Assembly: GCF_001431625.1 (NCBI RefSeq)
Contig: NZ_LLXT01000003.1
Coordinates: forward strand, 1-57,398
Direction: 5' to 3'
Source of the DNA: Stenotrophomonas geniculata ATCC 19374 = JCM 13324
GTDB lineage: Bacteria > Pseudomonadota > Gammaproteobacteria > Xanthomonadales > Xanthomonadaceae
Length of the DNA: 57,398 nucleotides
The notes under the pieces were generated by a model. That model was not told where the DNA came from. It saw only the letters and a list, made by a program, of their open reading frames with translations, and ran no database searches. Below are positions 16,840 to 30,700 of the stretch, piece after piece (positions within the stretch are counted from its first letter, which is position 1; each line of letters begins with the position of its first letter). The translations under genes and the position numbers were made by a program.

Positions 16840-17865
16840 TCAGGGTGCCGGCACCCGGGCCAGCAGCTCCTGCACCAGGCGTTCGCCATCCCAGCCTTCG
16901 GCAGTAGCTTCGTAGCTGGGCAGCACGCGATGGCGCAGCACGTCAGCAGCGACCGCACGCACATCATCAGGGGTGACGAAATCGCGGCCGGCCAGCCAGG
17001 CGCGCGCACGCGCGCAGCGTTCCAGTGCGATGGAACCGCGCGGGCTGGCGCCCCAGGCAATGCGGCGGCCAAGGCCAGCGTCATAGCGCGCCGGATCACG
17101 CGAAGCCAGCACCAGCTCGATCAGGTAGCGCTCCAGCGCCGGCGCCATGTGCAGGTCCAGCACTTCGCGGCGGGCATCGAACACATCCTGCATCGGCAGC
17201 TTTTCCGGCGCCGGTGCGGCTTCGCCCAGTGCGCCACGGGCGCGCTCGCGGGCCAGGCGCAGGATCTCCGATTCGGCAGCCTGGTCCGGGTAGCCGATGC
17301 GCACATGCATCAGGAAGCGGTCCAGCTGTGCTTCCGGCAGCGGGAAGGTGCCTTCCTGTTCGATCGGGTTCTGCGTGGCCATCACCAGGAACAGCGGCGG
17401 CAGCGCGTAGGTGTGGCGGCCAACGGTAACCTGGCGCTCGCCCATCGCTTCCAGCAGTGCGGACTGCACCTTGGCTGGCGCGCGGTTGATTTCATCGGCC
17501 AGCAGGATCGGGTGGAAGATCGGTCCGGGTACGAATTCGAAGCGACCTTCCTGCGGACGCCATATCTCGGTGCCGGTCAGGTCGGCCGGCAGCAGGTCCG
17601 GGGTGAACTGCACGCGGGCGAAGTCAGCTTCCAGGCGCGAGGCCAGCGCGCGGATCGCCGTGGTCTTGGCCAGGCCCGGAGCGCCTTCCACCAGCAGGTG
17701 GCCATCGGCCAGCAGCGCGATCAGCAGGCGTTCGACCAGTGCCGCCTGGCCGACGATCTCGGCCGACAGGGCATCGCGCAACTGGGTGAAGGCGCCATGC
17801 AGGCGGGAGGTGGCCGGCGCGGGCGGCGGCGAGACGGTTTCGGGCATCGGCGGTGGCAGGTTCAT
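16840..17865 (-). CDS. MoxR-family AAA+ ATPase
   Basis: A 341-aa MoxR ATPase: Walker A GAPGLAKTTAI around residue 61, then FTPDLLPADLTGTEIW, Walker B PILLADEINRAPAKVQSALL, sensor 1 VMATQNPIEQEG, and the C-terminal lid domain. It leads a six-gene leftward operon (MoxR, DUF58, DUF4381, BatA, BatB/C, BatD). MoxR ATPases are thought to remodel or activate partner VWA proteins. The ATG at 17865 (MNLPPPMPETV) is chosen; the extra 33 codons upstream to 17964 run into a GTAG repeat and are not conserved. Confidence 0.93.
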   Translation of the reverse strand: MNLPPPMPETVSPPPAPATSRLHGAFTQLRDALSAEIVGQAALVERLLIALLADGHLLVEGAPGLAKTTAIRALASRLEADFARVQFTPDLLPADLTGTEIWRPQEGRFEFVPGPIFHPILLADEINRAPAKVQSALLEAMGERQVTVGRHTYALPPLFLVMATQNPIEQEGTFPLPEAQLDRFLMHVRIGYPDQAAESEILRLARERARGALGEAAPAPEKLPMQDVFDARREVLDLHMAPALERYLIELVLASRDPARYDAGLGRRIAWGASPRGSIALERCARARAWLAGRDFVTPDDVRAVAADVLRHRVLPSYEATAEGWDGERLVQELLARVPAP

Positions 17866-17954
17866 GGGGGCCTTTGACCGGCGCGGGACGGCACGGGTTC
17901 CCGACATCATCGCAGGGTGCCCTGCGATTGGCATCAAGAACGGCTGAACGGCCC

Positions 17955-18001
17955 ATCCACGCATGGCGTGGATCTACTGGACATGGGCGGCGTGGATCTA
18001 C
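17955..18001 (-). repeat. SMAG repeat plus a half element
   Basis: ATCCACGCATGGCGTGGATC followed by TAC at 17955-17977, then a partial copy (GGCGTGGATCTAC) at 17989-18001. It lies in the leader region of the MoxR operon. Confidence 0.7.
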
Positions 18002-18010
18002 GGGTGGAAA

Positions 18011-18043
18011 CGAAGAAGGGCCGCGCATGGCGGCCCTTCTTCG
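18011..18043 (-). terminator. Terminator of the pilMNOPQ operon
   Basis: A perfect stem CGAAGAAGGGCCGC / GGCGGCCCTTCTTCG with a small loop, 20 bases beyond the pilQ stop; on the minus strand it is followed by TTTCCACCC. Confidence 0.75.
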
Positions 18044-18062
18044 TTTCGCGGGTGGCGCGGGC

Positions 18063-20036
18063 TCAGTTCTGCTTGGCCACGCGCAACACCTTCGGCGTCA
18101 CGAACACCAGCAGCTCGGCCTTGTCCTTGTTGCGGCCGCGCTTCTTGAACAGGTTGCCCAGGAACGGCACGTCGCCCAGGAACGGCACCTTGCTGATGCT
18201 GCTGCGGTCGGTGAACTCGTACACACCACCGATGACCACGGTCTGCCCATCCTCGACCAGCACCGCGGTGTTGACCTCGCGGCGGTTGATCGACGGCACC
18301 GTGCCGTAGCCCTGCAGCTCGATCAGGCGGTCGACTTCATCCTTCTTCACCTGCATGTTGAGGAACACGCGGTTGTCGTTGGTGATGGTCGGGGTCACCC
18401 GCAGTTCCAGCACCACTTCCTTGAACTGCACGTTCGGGGTGGAGCCCGCGCCACCGGCAGCACCGGTGCCGCTGATGGTGACGTAGCCGATTTCCTTGCC
18501 CTGCTTGATCATCGCCTCGCGCTGGTTGGTGGTGACCACGCGCGGGTTGGAGATCACCTCGCCTCGCGACTCTTCCTGCATGGCCGACAGCTCCACGTCC
18601 AGCAGGTAGCCAGCGTTGAGGATCGACAGCGCCAACGAACCCGGGTTGCTGGCCGTAGCCACCGGCAGGTTCCAGTTCAGGCCGCGCTTGATGGTCGGGC
18701 CGCTGGGAACCGGGGCCGGGCCGACGCTGCCACCCGCCTGCCACTCACGGACCGCCTTGGCGTTGGCCAGTGCCGTATCGACCTGCGACTTGCGGGTTTC
18801 CTCGTTGGCAGCGAGGCTGCCGCTGAAGTACACGTTGTCGCGGCTGCCGCTGATGCCGAACTTCGCACCCAGCTCGCGGGCGAAGGTATCGGTGGCGATG
18901 ACAATGCGGCTTTCGATCAGCACCTGGTCAACCGGACGGTCGATCACACCGATCAGCTCACGCATGCGCGCGATCTTCTTCGGGATGTCGCTGATCATCA
19001 GCGTGTTGGTGCGCTCGTCGGCCACGATACGGCCGCGCGAGGACAGGAAACCACTGTCTTCCTGCGACGAACCGCCACCACCGCCATTGCCGCCGCCACT
19101 GCCGCCGCCGATGCCCTTGGCCTCGGTCAGCGCTTTGAAGATCTGCGTGGCGCTGTGGTAGTTGATCTGGACGTAATCGGTGACCAGGTCTTCGCGGTTC
19201 TCGATGGCGATGCGCGCGTCTTCCTTCTCCTGCTCGAACTTGGCCAGCTCAGCCTGCGGAGCGACCCAGATCACGCTGCCATCGCGACGCTTGTCCAGGC
19301 CCTTGGCGCGCAGCACGATGTCCAGCGCCTGGTCCCACGGCACGTTGACCAGGCGCAGGGTCACATTGCCCTGTACCGAATCGGACGCCACCACGTTGAG
19401 ATTGGATTCTTCGGCGATCAACTGCAGCACGGTGCGCACCGGCACGTCCTGGAAGTTGAAGGTCACCGGCTTGCCGGTAAAGCCACGCTGCCCCACCGCC
19501 TTGGCAGCCTGGGTGACGCTGCCGGCGGTGACCGCGCCCACCGCGGCGGGCGCTTGCCGCGGGCTGATCTCCACCACGTACTCGTTGCCACTCTGGTAGG
19601 CCAGCGACTCCACCGCGCCACCGGTACTGAGCACCAGCTGGGTACCGGCACCGGACGGCTTGGCGTCGATGCGCTGCACCGGCGTGGCGAAGTCGGTGAC
19701 GTTCATCGGCTTCTGCAGGTTGGCCGGCAGCCGGGCGTTACCGACATCGACCACCACGCTGTTGCCCTGCGTCCGCAGGTCCGGGACCGCGCCCTGGCCG
19801 TCGAACTGGACGATCAGGCGCCCGGCGCCATCATCGCCGCGCTTGAAATCGATCTTGGCCACCGACAGGCCCGCCGGCGCTGCCGCCGGTGCCACAGTGG
19901 CGCCCACCGGCTTCTCGGCCGGTGCGGCGGCCAGCGCCGGAGCGCAGGCCAGCATCAGCGCGACTCCCAACGCGCTGACACGGTTCAAGGTAGAGCGCCG
20001 GATGGGACGCAGCCCCTTGGCTTGGTGAAAGGTCAT
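18063..20036 (-). CDS. pilQ: Type IV pilus secretin PilQ
   Basis: A 657-aa outer-membrane secretin. A signal peptide (VALMLACAPALAAAPA) is followed by AMIN-type peptidoglycan-binding sequence (about residues 50-150), an STN/N0 domain (VTFNFQDVPVRTVLQLIAEE), an N1 domain ending near RMRELIGVIDRPVDQVLIES, and the secretin domain (GEVISNPRVVTTNQREAMIK, then VVLELRVTPTITNDNRVFLN and VLVEDGQTVVIGGVYEF). It forms the pore through which the pilus exits. A Gly/Ser-rich insert (GGGSGGGNGGGGGSSQ) sits between N1 and the secretin domain. It is the last gene of pilMNOPQ. Confidence 0.96.
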   Translation of the reverse strand: MTFHQAKGLRPIRRSTLNRVSALGVALMLACAPALAAAPAEKPVGATVAPAAAPAGLSVAKIDFKRGDDGAGRLIVQFDGQGAVPDLRTQGNSVVVDVGNARLPANLQKPMNVTDFATPVQRIDAKPSGAGTQLVLSTGGAVESLAYQSGNEYVVEISPRQAPAAVGAVTAGSVTQAAKAVGQRGFTGKPVTFNFQDVPVRTVLQLIAEESNLNVVASDSVQGNVTLRLVNVPWDQALDIVLRAKGLDKRRDGSVIWVAPQAELAKFEQEKEDARIAIENREDLVTDYVQINYHSATQIFKALTEAKGIGGGSGGGNGGGGGSSQEDSGFLSSRGRIVADERTNTLMISDIPKKIARMRELIGVIDRPVDQVLIESRIVIATDTFARELGAKFGISGSRDNVYFSGSLAANEETRKSQVDTALANAKAVREWQAGGSVGPAPVPSGPTIKRGLNWNLPVATASNPGSLALSILNAGYLLDVELSAMQEESRGEVISNPRVVTTNQREAMIKQGKEIGYVTISGTGAAGGAGSTPNVQFKEVVLELRVTPTITNDNRVFLNMQVKKDEVDRLIELQGYGTVPSINRREVNTAVLVEDGQTVVIGGVYEFTDRSSISKVPFLGDVPFLGNLFKKRGRNKDKAELLVFVTPKVLRVAKQN

Positions 20037-20057
20037 CGTGCTATCCCCAGTAAACGA

Positions 20058-20594
20058 TCATTGATCTTCAAGCGAGAGCGTTGCCGGCCGTTCCAGCCAG
20101 CCGCCCGCGCCATCCGGCACCAGTTCGATCAGCTCCACGTGGTCCTCGAAGACCGCCGTGACCCGCCCGTCGCTCTGCCCCAGGTACCCGCCCGGGCGTA
20201 CCCGGTAGGTCACCTTGTCCGGCCCCATCACCAGCGCCACGGTAGCGGCGCCGGTGCCGATGGTACCGACCATGTCCAGTGCATCCAGCGGGAAGCCTTC
20301 CAGCGGCTCCTTGCGCCGGTTCGGATCCGGACGCAATCCGCCATTCCCCTGCTGCGGATTGGTCCAGGCATCGGTGAACGGGTCGCGCAGACCCTGTGCG
20401 GAGTATTCGAAGGTTTCGAACTGCTGCATCACCGGCAGCGGCTCCAGCGGCTGCGCCGGTCGGGCACGCTCGCCTTCCACCCACTTTTCAAGGTTCGGCG
20501 CATCACCCGGCGTGCTGGTCACATCGCGGCCGCACGCGGCCAGCATCAGCACGACGGCTGCCATCCCACAACGCGCAAAGAGGGAACGGATCAC
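20058..20594 (-). CDS. pilP: Type IV pilus assembly lipoprotein PilP
   Basis: A 178-aa lipoprotein with lipobox LAAC (Cys21). The C-terminal beta domain contains PLEGFPLDALDMVGTIGTG and YRVRPGGYLGQSDGRV, characteristic of PilP. It links the PilN-PilO inner-membrane dimer to the PilQ secretin through its disordered N-terminal part. The start codon overlaps the pilO stop (ATGA), and pilQ starts 21 bases after its stop. Confidence 0.95.
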   Translation of the reverse strand: MIRSLFARCGMAAVVLMLAACGRDVTSTPGDAPNLEKWVEGERARPAQPLEPLPVMQQFETFEYSAQGLRDPFTDAWTNPQQGNGGLRPDPNRRKEPLEGFPLDALDMVGTIGTGAATVALVMGPDKVTYRVRPGGYLGQSDGRVTAVFEDHVELIELVPDGAGGWLERPATLSLEDQ

Positions 20595-21247
20595 TTCTTC
20601 TCCTCCTTGCCGGCGTCAGCCGCCTGCTGTGCCTGCACCTCGGTCTCATCCAGATAACGATAGGTCTTGACCGTGCCGGACAGTTCCAGCGCACCGCTGC
20701 GGGCGTTGCCGGTGGCCTTGTCCTTGGGCTTGAGGTTGATGTCGTGCATGGTCAGGATGACCACGCGCGGCAGCGACGCCACGCCACTGACGAAAGCACC
20801 GAACTGGTGGTAACTGCCCACCATGCGCAGCTTGATCGGCTTTTCGGCGTAGAACTCCTTGACCTGCTCCTGCTCCGGCTCGAACAGCTCGTTGGTCAGG
20901 CCGCTGGACAACGCCGTCTGCGAGATGTCGATGATCAGGTCCGGCATTTCGGTCTTGCTGGGCAGCTGCCGCAGCATCTGCTGCAGCACCTGTTCCATCT
21001 GTGCCAGCTGCTGCTTCAGCGGTGCCAGGTTCACCGCGCGCTCCTGCTGCTTGGTGAACTCGGCACGCAGATCGACTTCCTTCGATTCCAGGCCGGCCAG
21101 CTCCTCGCGCTTGCCACTGATCAGCAGCATCCACGCAACGAACATGATCACCAGCGCCAACAGCGAGCAGAAGACGATCTTGGCCTTCTGCGGCCAGTTG
21201 CCGATGTCGTTGAAATCCAGGTTCTTCAGATCGATTTTCTGGCTCAT
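20591..21247 (-). CDS. pilO: Type IV pilus assembly protein PilO
   Basis: A 218-aa bitopic inner-membrane protein. A short cytoplasmic N-terminus (residues 1-22) is followed by one membrane helix (about 23-43), a coiled-coil (about 46-90) and a periplasmic ferredoxin-like domain (LPSKTEMPDLIIDISQTALS, then YHQFGAFVSGVASLPRVVIL). It dimerises with PilN in the pilus alignment complex. Its start overlaps the pilN stop, and its stop overlaps the pilP start. Confidence 0.95.
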   Translation of the reverse strand: MSQKIDLKNLDFNDIGNWPQKAKIVFCSLLALVIMFVAWMLLISGKREELAGLESKEVDLRAEFTKQQERAVNLAPLKQQLAQMEQVLQQMLRQLPSKTEMPDLIIDISQTALSSGLTNELFEPEQEQVKEFYAEKPIKLRMVGSYHQFGAFVSGVASLPRVVILTMHDINLKPKDKATGNARSGALELSGTVKTYRYLDETEVQAQQAADAGKEEKK

Positions 21248-22133
21248 GCGCGATCCCCCTGCAGCGGGGCGTTGAAGGCCTGCGGCGGCTGCGCCAGGCG
21301 GCTGCCCTCGGGCTTCGGCGCAGGCTTGGCAGCCGGGGCTGCCGGCTGGTTCGGCGCGGCCGGGGTGGCAGCAGGTGCGTTGACCGGAGCGGCGGCGGGG
21401 GCGGGTGCAGCCGGAGCAGCAGCGGGCTGGCCTGCGGCCGGTGCAGCAGGCGCCGCTGCATCCGGGCCGGCGGCAAGCGGGGCCACTGCGGGCGGCGCCG
21501 GCGTTGCCACCGAACCATCGGCGTTGAGGCCTGGCGTACCGGCCACTTCCTCACTCTGTGCCGGCAGCTTCACCTTGACCACGAACACATAGGGCAGCGC
21601 CTTGATGTCGGCCAGCGGGCCAACCTTGCCGTCCTTGTCCTTCTCGGGATCACGCGCTTCGATGATCGACAGTTCCGGGTTGGTCATCCAACCGGAGGTC
21701 TCCAGGTTGCGCATGTACGCCGAAACACGGGCGTTGGACTGGGTGCGGCCTTCCAGGGTCAGCACGTCGCCTTCCTGCTTCAGCGCGGTCAGCACCAGGC
21801 CATCGGGAATCGTGCGCACCAGCGCATCGAACAGGTGCACCATCTGCGAGCGCTTGGCCTGCAGTTCCTCAATGACCTTCTTGCGGGCCAGCAGGCGTTC
21901 CTTCTGCGCGTCGAGGCGGTCGATCTCCTTGTTCTGTTCCTTGACCTTTTCGATCTCGGCTTCCAGATAGGCGTTGCGGTCCATCTGGCCGCTCACCTGG
22001 CGGTCGTAATAGAACCAGATCACCAGCGACAGCAGCAGGCCACCGATCGCGGCCATGCCCAGCATTGCGTAGAACTCGCGCTGGCGTTGCTTGCGCCGCT
22101 CGGCGCGCCAGGGCAATAGATTGATGCGTGCCA

Positions 22134-22134
<1 letters not shown>
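21244..22134 (-). CDS. pilN: Type IV pilus assembly protein PilN with long Ala/Pro-rich tail
   Basis: A 296-aa protein. The conserved PilM-binding motif INLLPWR is at residues 4-10, a membrane helix at about 24-42, a coiled-coil, and a periplasmic domain with VRTIPDGLVLTALKQEGDVL. From about residue 197 it carries roughly 100 residues rich in Ala and Pro that typical PilN proteins (about 180-200 aa) lack. The tail may span periplasm or contact PilP/PilQ; no function can be assigned. Its ATG overlaps the pilM stop. Confidence 0.94.
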
Positions 22135-26000
<3,866 letters not shown>

Positions 26001-26072
26001 TCTGCGCCATACCCACGCAGATGTCACATCCCTGCGCTACTCTGTAGCCAGGTCGCAACAGGGAGTCATCGC

Positions 26073-26717
26073 ATGCATCGCGCCCGTCAGCATGCTGCCA
26101 ACCAGACCCGCGAGCGGCGCCACCGCCTCGCCCACGAAGCCGCCCGCCTGATGGCCGAAGGCGGCATCCGCGACTACCACCAGGCCAAGTTGAAGGCCGC
26201 CAGCCGGCTCGGCATCCACGACGATGCCTCCCTGCCCCGCAACACCGAGATCGAAGACGCGCTGCGCGAGTACCAGCGGCTGTTTTCCGGGCCCCGGCAC
26301 GGCAACGAACTGCAGCGCCGCCGAGAGGCTGCCATGCGTGCGCTGGAGTTCCTGCACGGCTTCTCCCCGCGCCTGGCTGGCCCAGTGCTGGACGGCACCG
26401 CCGACGCCAACAGCCCCGTGCAGCTGCACCTGCACAGCGACGACCCGGAAGCCGTGCACCGCTTCCTGGACGAGCACGGCATTCCCGCCGAATCACGGAC
26501 GCGCCGCCTGCGCATGGACCGCGAACGCTGCCTGGACGTGCCGGTGTGGGTGTTCAGTGCCGAGGAACTGACCTTCGACCTGGCCGTGCTGCCGTACGAC
26601 GCCCTGCGTCAGGCACCGTTGTCGCCGGTGGACGAGAAGCCGATGCGGCGCGCGTCTGTCGCGCAGTTGCGGCAGGTGCTGGCCGAGGCCGAGATCACCG
26701 CGTACATCGGCGGATGA
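26073..26717 (+). CDS. Conserved hypothetical protein, 214 aa
   Basis: I do not recognise a functional family with certainty. The N-terminal 75 residues are basic and helical (RRHRLAHEAARLMAEGGIRD, then YHQAKLKAASRLGI), a pattern seen in short conserved proteobacterial proteins of unknown function. The rest is mixed alpha/beta with LQLHLHSDDPEAVHRFLDEH and ends QLRQVLAEAEITAYIGG. No signal peptide or membrane segment is visible. The ATG at 26073 is chosen because the open frame upstream runs back through the repeat cluster and into mrcA. GTAG repeats flank it on both sides. Confidence 0.75.
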   Translation: MHRARQHAANQTRERRHRLAHEAARLMAEGGIRDYHQAKLKAASRLGIHDDASLPRNTEIEDALREYQRLFSGPRHGNELQRRREAAMRALEFLHGFSPRLAGPVLDGTADANSPVQLHLHSDDPEAVHRFLDEHGIPAESRTRRLRMDRERCLDVPVWVFSAEELTFDLAVLPYDALRQAPLSPVDEKPMRRASVAQLRQVLAEAEITAYIGG

Positions 26718-26763
26718 CGGCAGCGCCGGCCCATGGCCGGCGAGCGCAGCGGTACCTGCCTTT

Positions 26764-26846
26764 GGTGGGTGCGGACCGTTGGTCCGCACCGTGCTTCAGG
26801 CAATCGATTGCTGGCCGAAGAGCAGTCGAGCGCGGCTCGACTCTAC
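26764..26846. repeat. Two SMAG-type palindromes
   Basis: GGTGCGGACCGTTGGTCCGCACC lies at about 26768-26790, and GAGCAGTCGAGCGCGGCTCG followed by ACTCTAC ends at 26846. They separate the convergent 214-aa and 247-aa genes. Confidence 0.75.
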
Positions 26847-26893
26847 AGAAGCTGCGCTACCTGCTCTGGCAGATGGCGCCCATCATGCTCCCG

Positions 26894-27637
26894 CTACCAG
26901 ACGAAACGGGTATCGCGCAGCGGGTCGCTGAGCAACTGTGGCAACCAGGGCGCGGGGGCCCGCTGTGGATACTCCCGCATCATATGCGCATGCATGGCCT
27001 GCAGGTCCCGCAGCAAGCCGGCCTGAAAGTAGACGTCGTTGAACGTATCCGACCACCCACTCTTCACCCGCTCACGCTCGCCGCCCTTCAAGAGCGGCAT
27101 CTGGTCCAGCGGCACGTCCAGGATCGTCGCCAGTGAGGCGTTGATCTGCGCATTCTCCACAGCGGCCTTGCGCACGGGGTCCAACCGATCCCGAATCTGC
27201 CGGCAGTCGTAGGGGAAGCACCCGCCTGTGACGTTGATGTAGTCAGCGATGTCCGCCAGCATATCGGCCTTCAGACGCCACACCACCTCGCTGTCCATCA
27301 CCTGCCGTACCCGCATCGTGCGCAGCGTACTCGCCCGCACGTCCTCCGGCGTGGTGAACTCGGCCCCCCGCGTGCTGCCAGCGTGACGCACCAGCACGAT
27401 GCGATGGATCGCCTCGCGGGTGACGCCTTCGATGCGCAGCGCCGCGGCTTTCGGTTGCACGCGCGGCGGCGGTACGCCCAGCATCTGCCACAGGTACCAC
27501 AGCACCAGCAGCAGACCGGCAATGCATAGCCCGCTCATCAGCGTCCACAGATCCAGGTTCCGGGTGTAGTAGCGAAAGCGCGCCCGCCAGATATAGAACG
27601 TGCGATAGCTGACGATTCCACTTACCCATCTGTACAT
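26894..27637 (-). CDS. Single-pass membrane protein of unknown function downstream of the trimeric autotransporter
   Basis: A 247-aa protein with no recognised domain. It has a basic, aromatic N-terminus (YRTFYIWRARFRYYTRNLDL), one membrane helix at about residues 31-53 (LWTLMSGLCIAGLLLVLWYL), then a roughly 190-residue, probably periplasmic region with one Cys pair (GGCFPYDC) and no repeats. The ATG at 27637 (MYRWVSG) is preferred over 27703. It starts 70 bases after the autotransporter stop, in the same direction, so it is likely co-transcribed. By analogy with SadB or TpgA, which are encoded with trimeric autotransporters and help their assembly, it may be an assembly factor; no sequence similarity to those is evident. 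Confidence 0.7.
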   Translation of the reverse strand: MYRWVSGIVSYRTFYIWRARFRYYTRNLDLWTLMSGLCIAGLLLVLWYLWQMLGVPPPRVQPKAAALRIEGVTREAIHRIVLVRHAGSTRGAEFTTPEDVRASTLRTMRVRQVMDSEVVWRLKADMLADIADYINVTGGCFPYDCRQIRDRLDPVRKAAVENAQINASLATILDVPLDQMPLLKGGERERVKSGWSDTFNDVYFQAGLLRDLQAMHAHMMREYPQRAPAPWLPQLLSDPLRDTRFVW

Positions 27638-27706
27638 TGCCTTCTCCTCGGCAAGGACCCCGGCGCGGCGGGGTTTGTTACGCGCACCACGCCGGGGCCG
27701 CATGGC

Positions 27707-30700
27707 TTACCAGCCGATGCCCACACCCACGCCCATGCTGCGTTCACCGCTGTTGGTGAACGCACCATTGAGGCTGAAGGTGGCTGAGCCCTTTTCGTTG
27801 AGCACGCGCTGGTAGCCCACCGCCATGGCCGATTCGCCTTCGGCATAACCCACGCCCGCGCCGAGGCGGTTGTAGGTGGCCAAGCCAGCGGTATTCATGG
27901 CCATGGCCGTCTGCGCGCTGCTCATCGCCGCCATGCGGTTGAAGCGCTTGTCCATCTTGTCCAGGCGGCGTTCGAAGTTGCTGATGGCACCATCGGTGTA
28001 TTCGTTGGCGCGGGCCAGCATCTTCTCCAGTTCGGCGGTATCGACCTGCGGCGTGGGCGACGGCGCGTCGTCCTTCTTCGACTTCGGCCGCGGCGTGGGC
28101 GACGCGCCCTCGCCTGCCGAGGCCACCTGCGGCGAATCGCTGGCCTCCGGCGTTGGCGTGACCTGTTCGGTCGGCGCGGCCGAAGCCGCTGCCAGCGCAC
28201 GCGACTGCGGCTGGCTATCCACGCGCTGCTCCAGCCCATCCATGCGGCCATTGAGCTGCTGCTGCACGGCGTGCAGCTGGCCACCGTTGACCGCCTCGCG
28301 GCTGCCGGCCGCGATCAGGCCGTTGGCCACGTTGGAAATGACCATGCCATTGGCGCCGGCCAGGGTGAGCTGGGCAGTGCCGTCGCTGCGGGTGGAGGGC
28401 GTTTCCTGGAAGACCGAGCGGAGCTGGGTTTCGACGCGGTCTACGCGGGAACCGGTGGTGACTACGGCGGAGTCTAAGGCGGTGAGGGCCTCATCGACAG
28501 TGCTATGGACCCCTCCTTGAATATTGTACATAGGGCCGATGACGTTGCCTTGCTGGTCCAATGTGGCTCCACCACCAAGAAACGCCAAAGATTCGCGAAG
28601 TTGCGCAACGACTACTGCGTCACTACTTCCACGCCCCCTATCTATGTTCACGATACGCCGGCGCAAAGTATCGTTGCCCACTGAAACGACATTCGCTTCG
28701 GTGGCAATCGACGTCGCTCCCAATGCAACTGCCCCATCCGCACCACTGGCGATCTGACTTGCTACACCAATTGCCACGCCCGATGTAGCAGCAACCTTTG
28801 TTCCACTCCCCAGCGCAAATCCGCCCTCAGCACCAAGAGCAACCTGCGAACCCCTACCGATAGCGACAGAGTTGATTCCAGAAGAAAGTGAGTACGCGCC
28901 AATGGCAGTTGCACCACTCCCGATTGCCTTAGCGTCACTGCCAATTGCCACAGCCAGACTCCCAGCCTCAGCACTGCTGCTTTGCGCGTCCCAACCCACC
29001 TGAACGAACTCGCCACGCTCTTCAATCTTGCGTAGAGCCAAGTTGGTCGCAAACAACTGCCCACCATTCACTGCATCCGTACTGGCCGCAGAACTGATAT
29101 CCCCCGCTGCCACCCCCGATACGCGCGCACCTTCCATGTCCACCAGGTGACGATCAGCACTGAACTTGACCACGCCATCCAGATCCGGATCGAAGTTATC
29201 GAAGTCCGCACGCAGCGCATCCAGCTCGACCCGGTTGTCGGTGATACGCCCGTCCTGATCCGTCAGCTGCTGCGCGTGCCCAGCCAAAGCCTGTCGCTGT
29301 GTCTCCACCGTGGCATTGGTCGCAAACAGCTGCTGCCCGGTCACCGCATCGGTGCTGCCTGCACTCAGCGTGCCGTTGGCGATGTTGTAGATGCGCCGCT
29401 TGCCACCGCTCTTGTTGGCGACATCCACAATCGTGCCGGTGTTCTCTGCACCCAGGCGGACATTGCCACTGGCAGACACCTGGCCCACCAGTCCGCCCAA
29501 GGCATCAGCCTTCTGCACAGCGCCATCGGCTATGCCACGGGCAGCGTCGGCCGCCGTCTTCGCCGCGGTTGCGGCGGTGCGCACACTGGTCACTTCGCTG
29601 TTGGTGGCATTGAGCTGCTGCCCGGTCACTGCATCCGTGCTGGACGTACTGAGCACGCCATTAGCCAGATTCTGCAGCTTGCGCTTGGCGCCACTCTTGT
29701 TGGCCACGTCGACGACGGTGCCGGTGTTGTCCGCGCCCAGGCGCACGTTGCCACTTGCCGATACCTGCCCCACCAGACCATCCAGCACCGCCACGCGCGC
29801 CTGCGCACCGTCCGCGGTCGCCTTCACAGCAGCCACGCTGGTGTTGGTGGCATGCAGCTGCTTGCCGGTCACCGCTTCACTGCTGGACGTACTCAAGGCA
29901 CCATCGGCCATATTGACCACTTTGCGCTTCAACGAGCCATTGCCCACCGAGACCTGATTGGTCCCAGTCGTGGCTGAGCCATTGCCGAGCGCAACAGCGC
30001 CCGCATGTGCCGCATTGGCGCGATCACCAAGGGCCAACGCGCTCTGCGCCGTGGCGCTCGCCTGATTACCCACCGCCGAGGCATACAGGCTGCTGGCTAC
30101 GGCGCCGCGCCCGACCGCCGTGGCCTGGTTGGCCGACGCGTTGCTCTGGAAGCCCAGAGCGGTGGCGTGCGTGCCTTTGCCGGAGGCCTCATGGCCGACG
30201 GCAACGCCTCGATCACCCGTTGCGACGGCATCCAATCCAAGCGCCACCGCACCGTTGCCACTGCGGGTGCCAGCACCGATGGACACACCCGCGTTGCCAC
30301 TGATCTTGTTGCCTGCGTCGTCCACCGTCGCGCGAGCGTCCGCGCCCATGGCGACGCTCTTGCCGTTGTAGGCCTTGGCGTTGTTACCCAGCGCCGTACT
30401 GATGCCGTAGCTGGCCTGCTCCGCGACAGCTCCCGCGCCCAGGGCCACGGCGCTGGCGTTCAGCCGCGCAGTCGTTGCGTCGGCTGCAGCCTGCGCCTTG
30501 CTGACATTCACATTGGTGGCGTTGAGCTGCTTGCCCGTGACTGCCTCGGTGCTGGTCGTACTCAGCGCCCCATCCTTCAAACCAGAGATACTGCGAACTG
30601 CGTTGGACTTGTTGCGCACATCCAGCACGGTGCCGGTGTTCTCGCCGCCAATACGCACGTTGCCGCTGGCCGAGACCTGGCTGACCAGGCCACTGACCGC

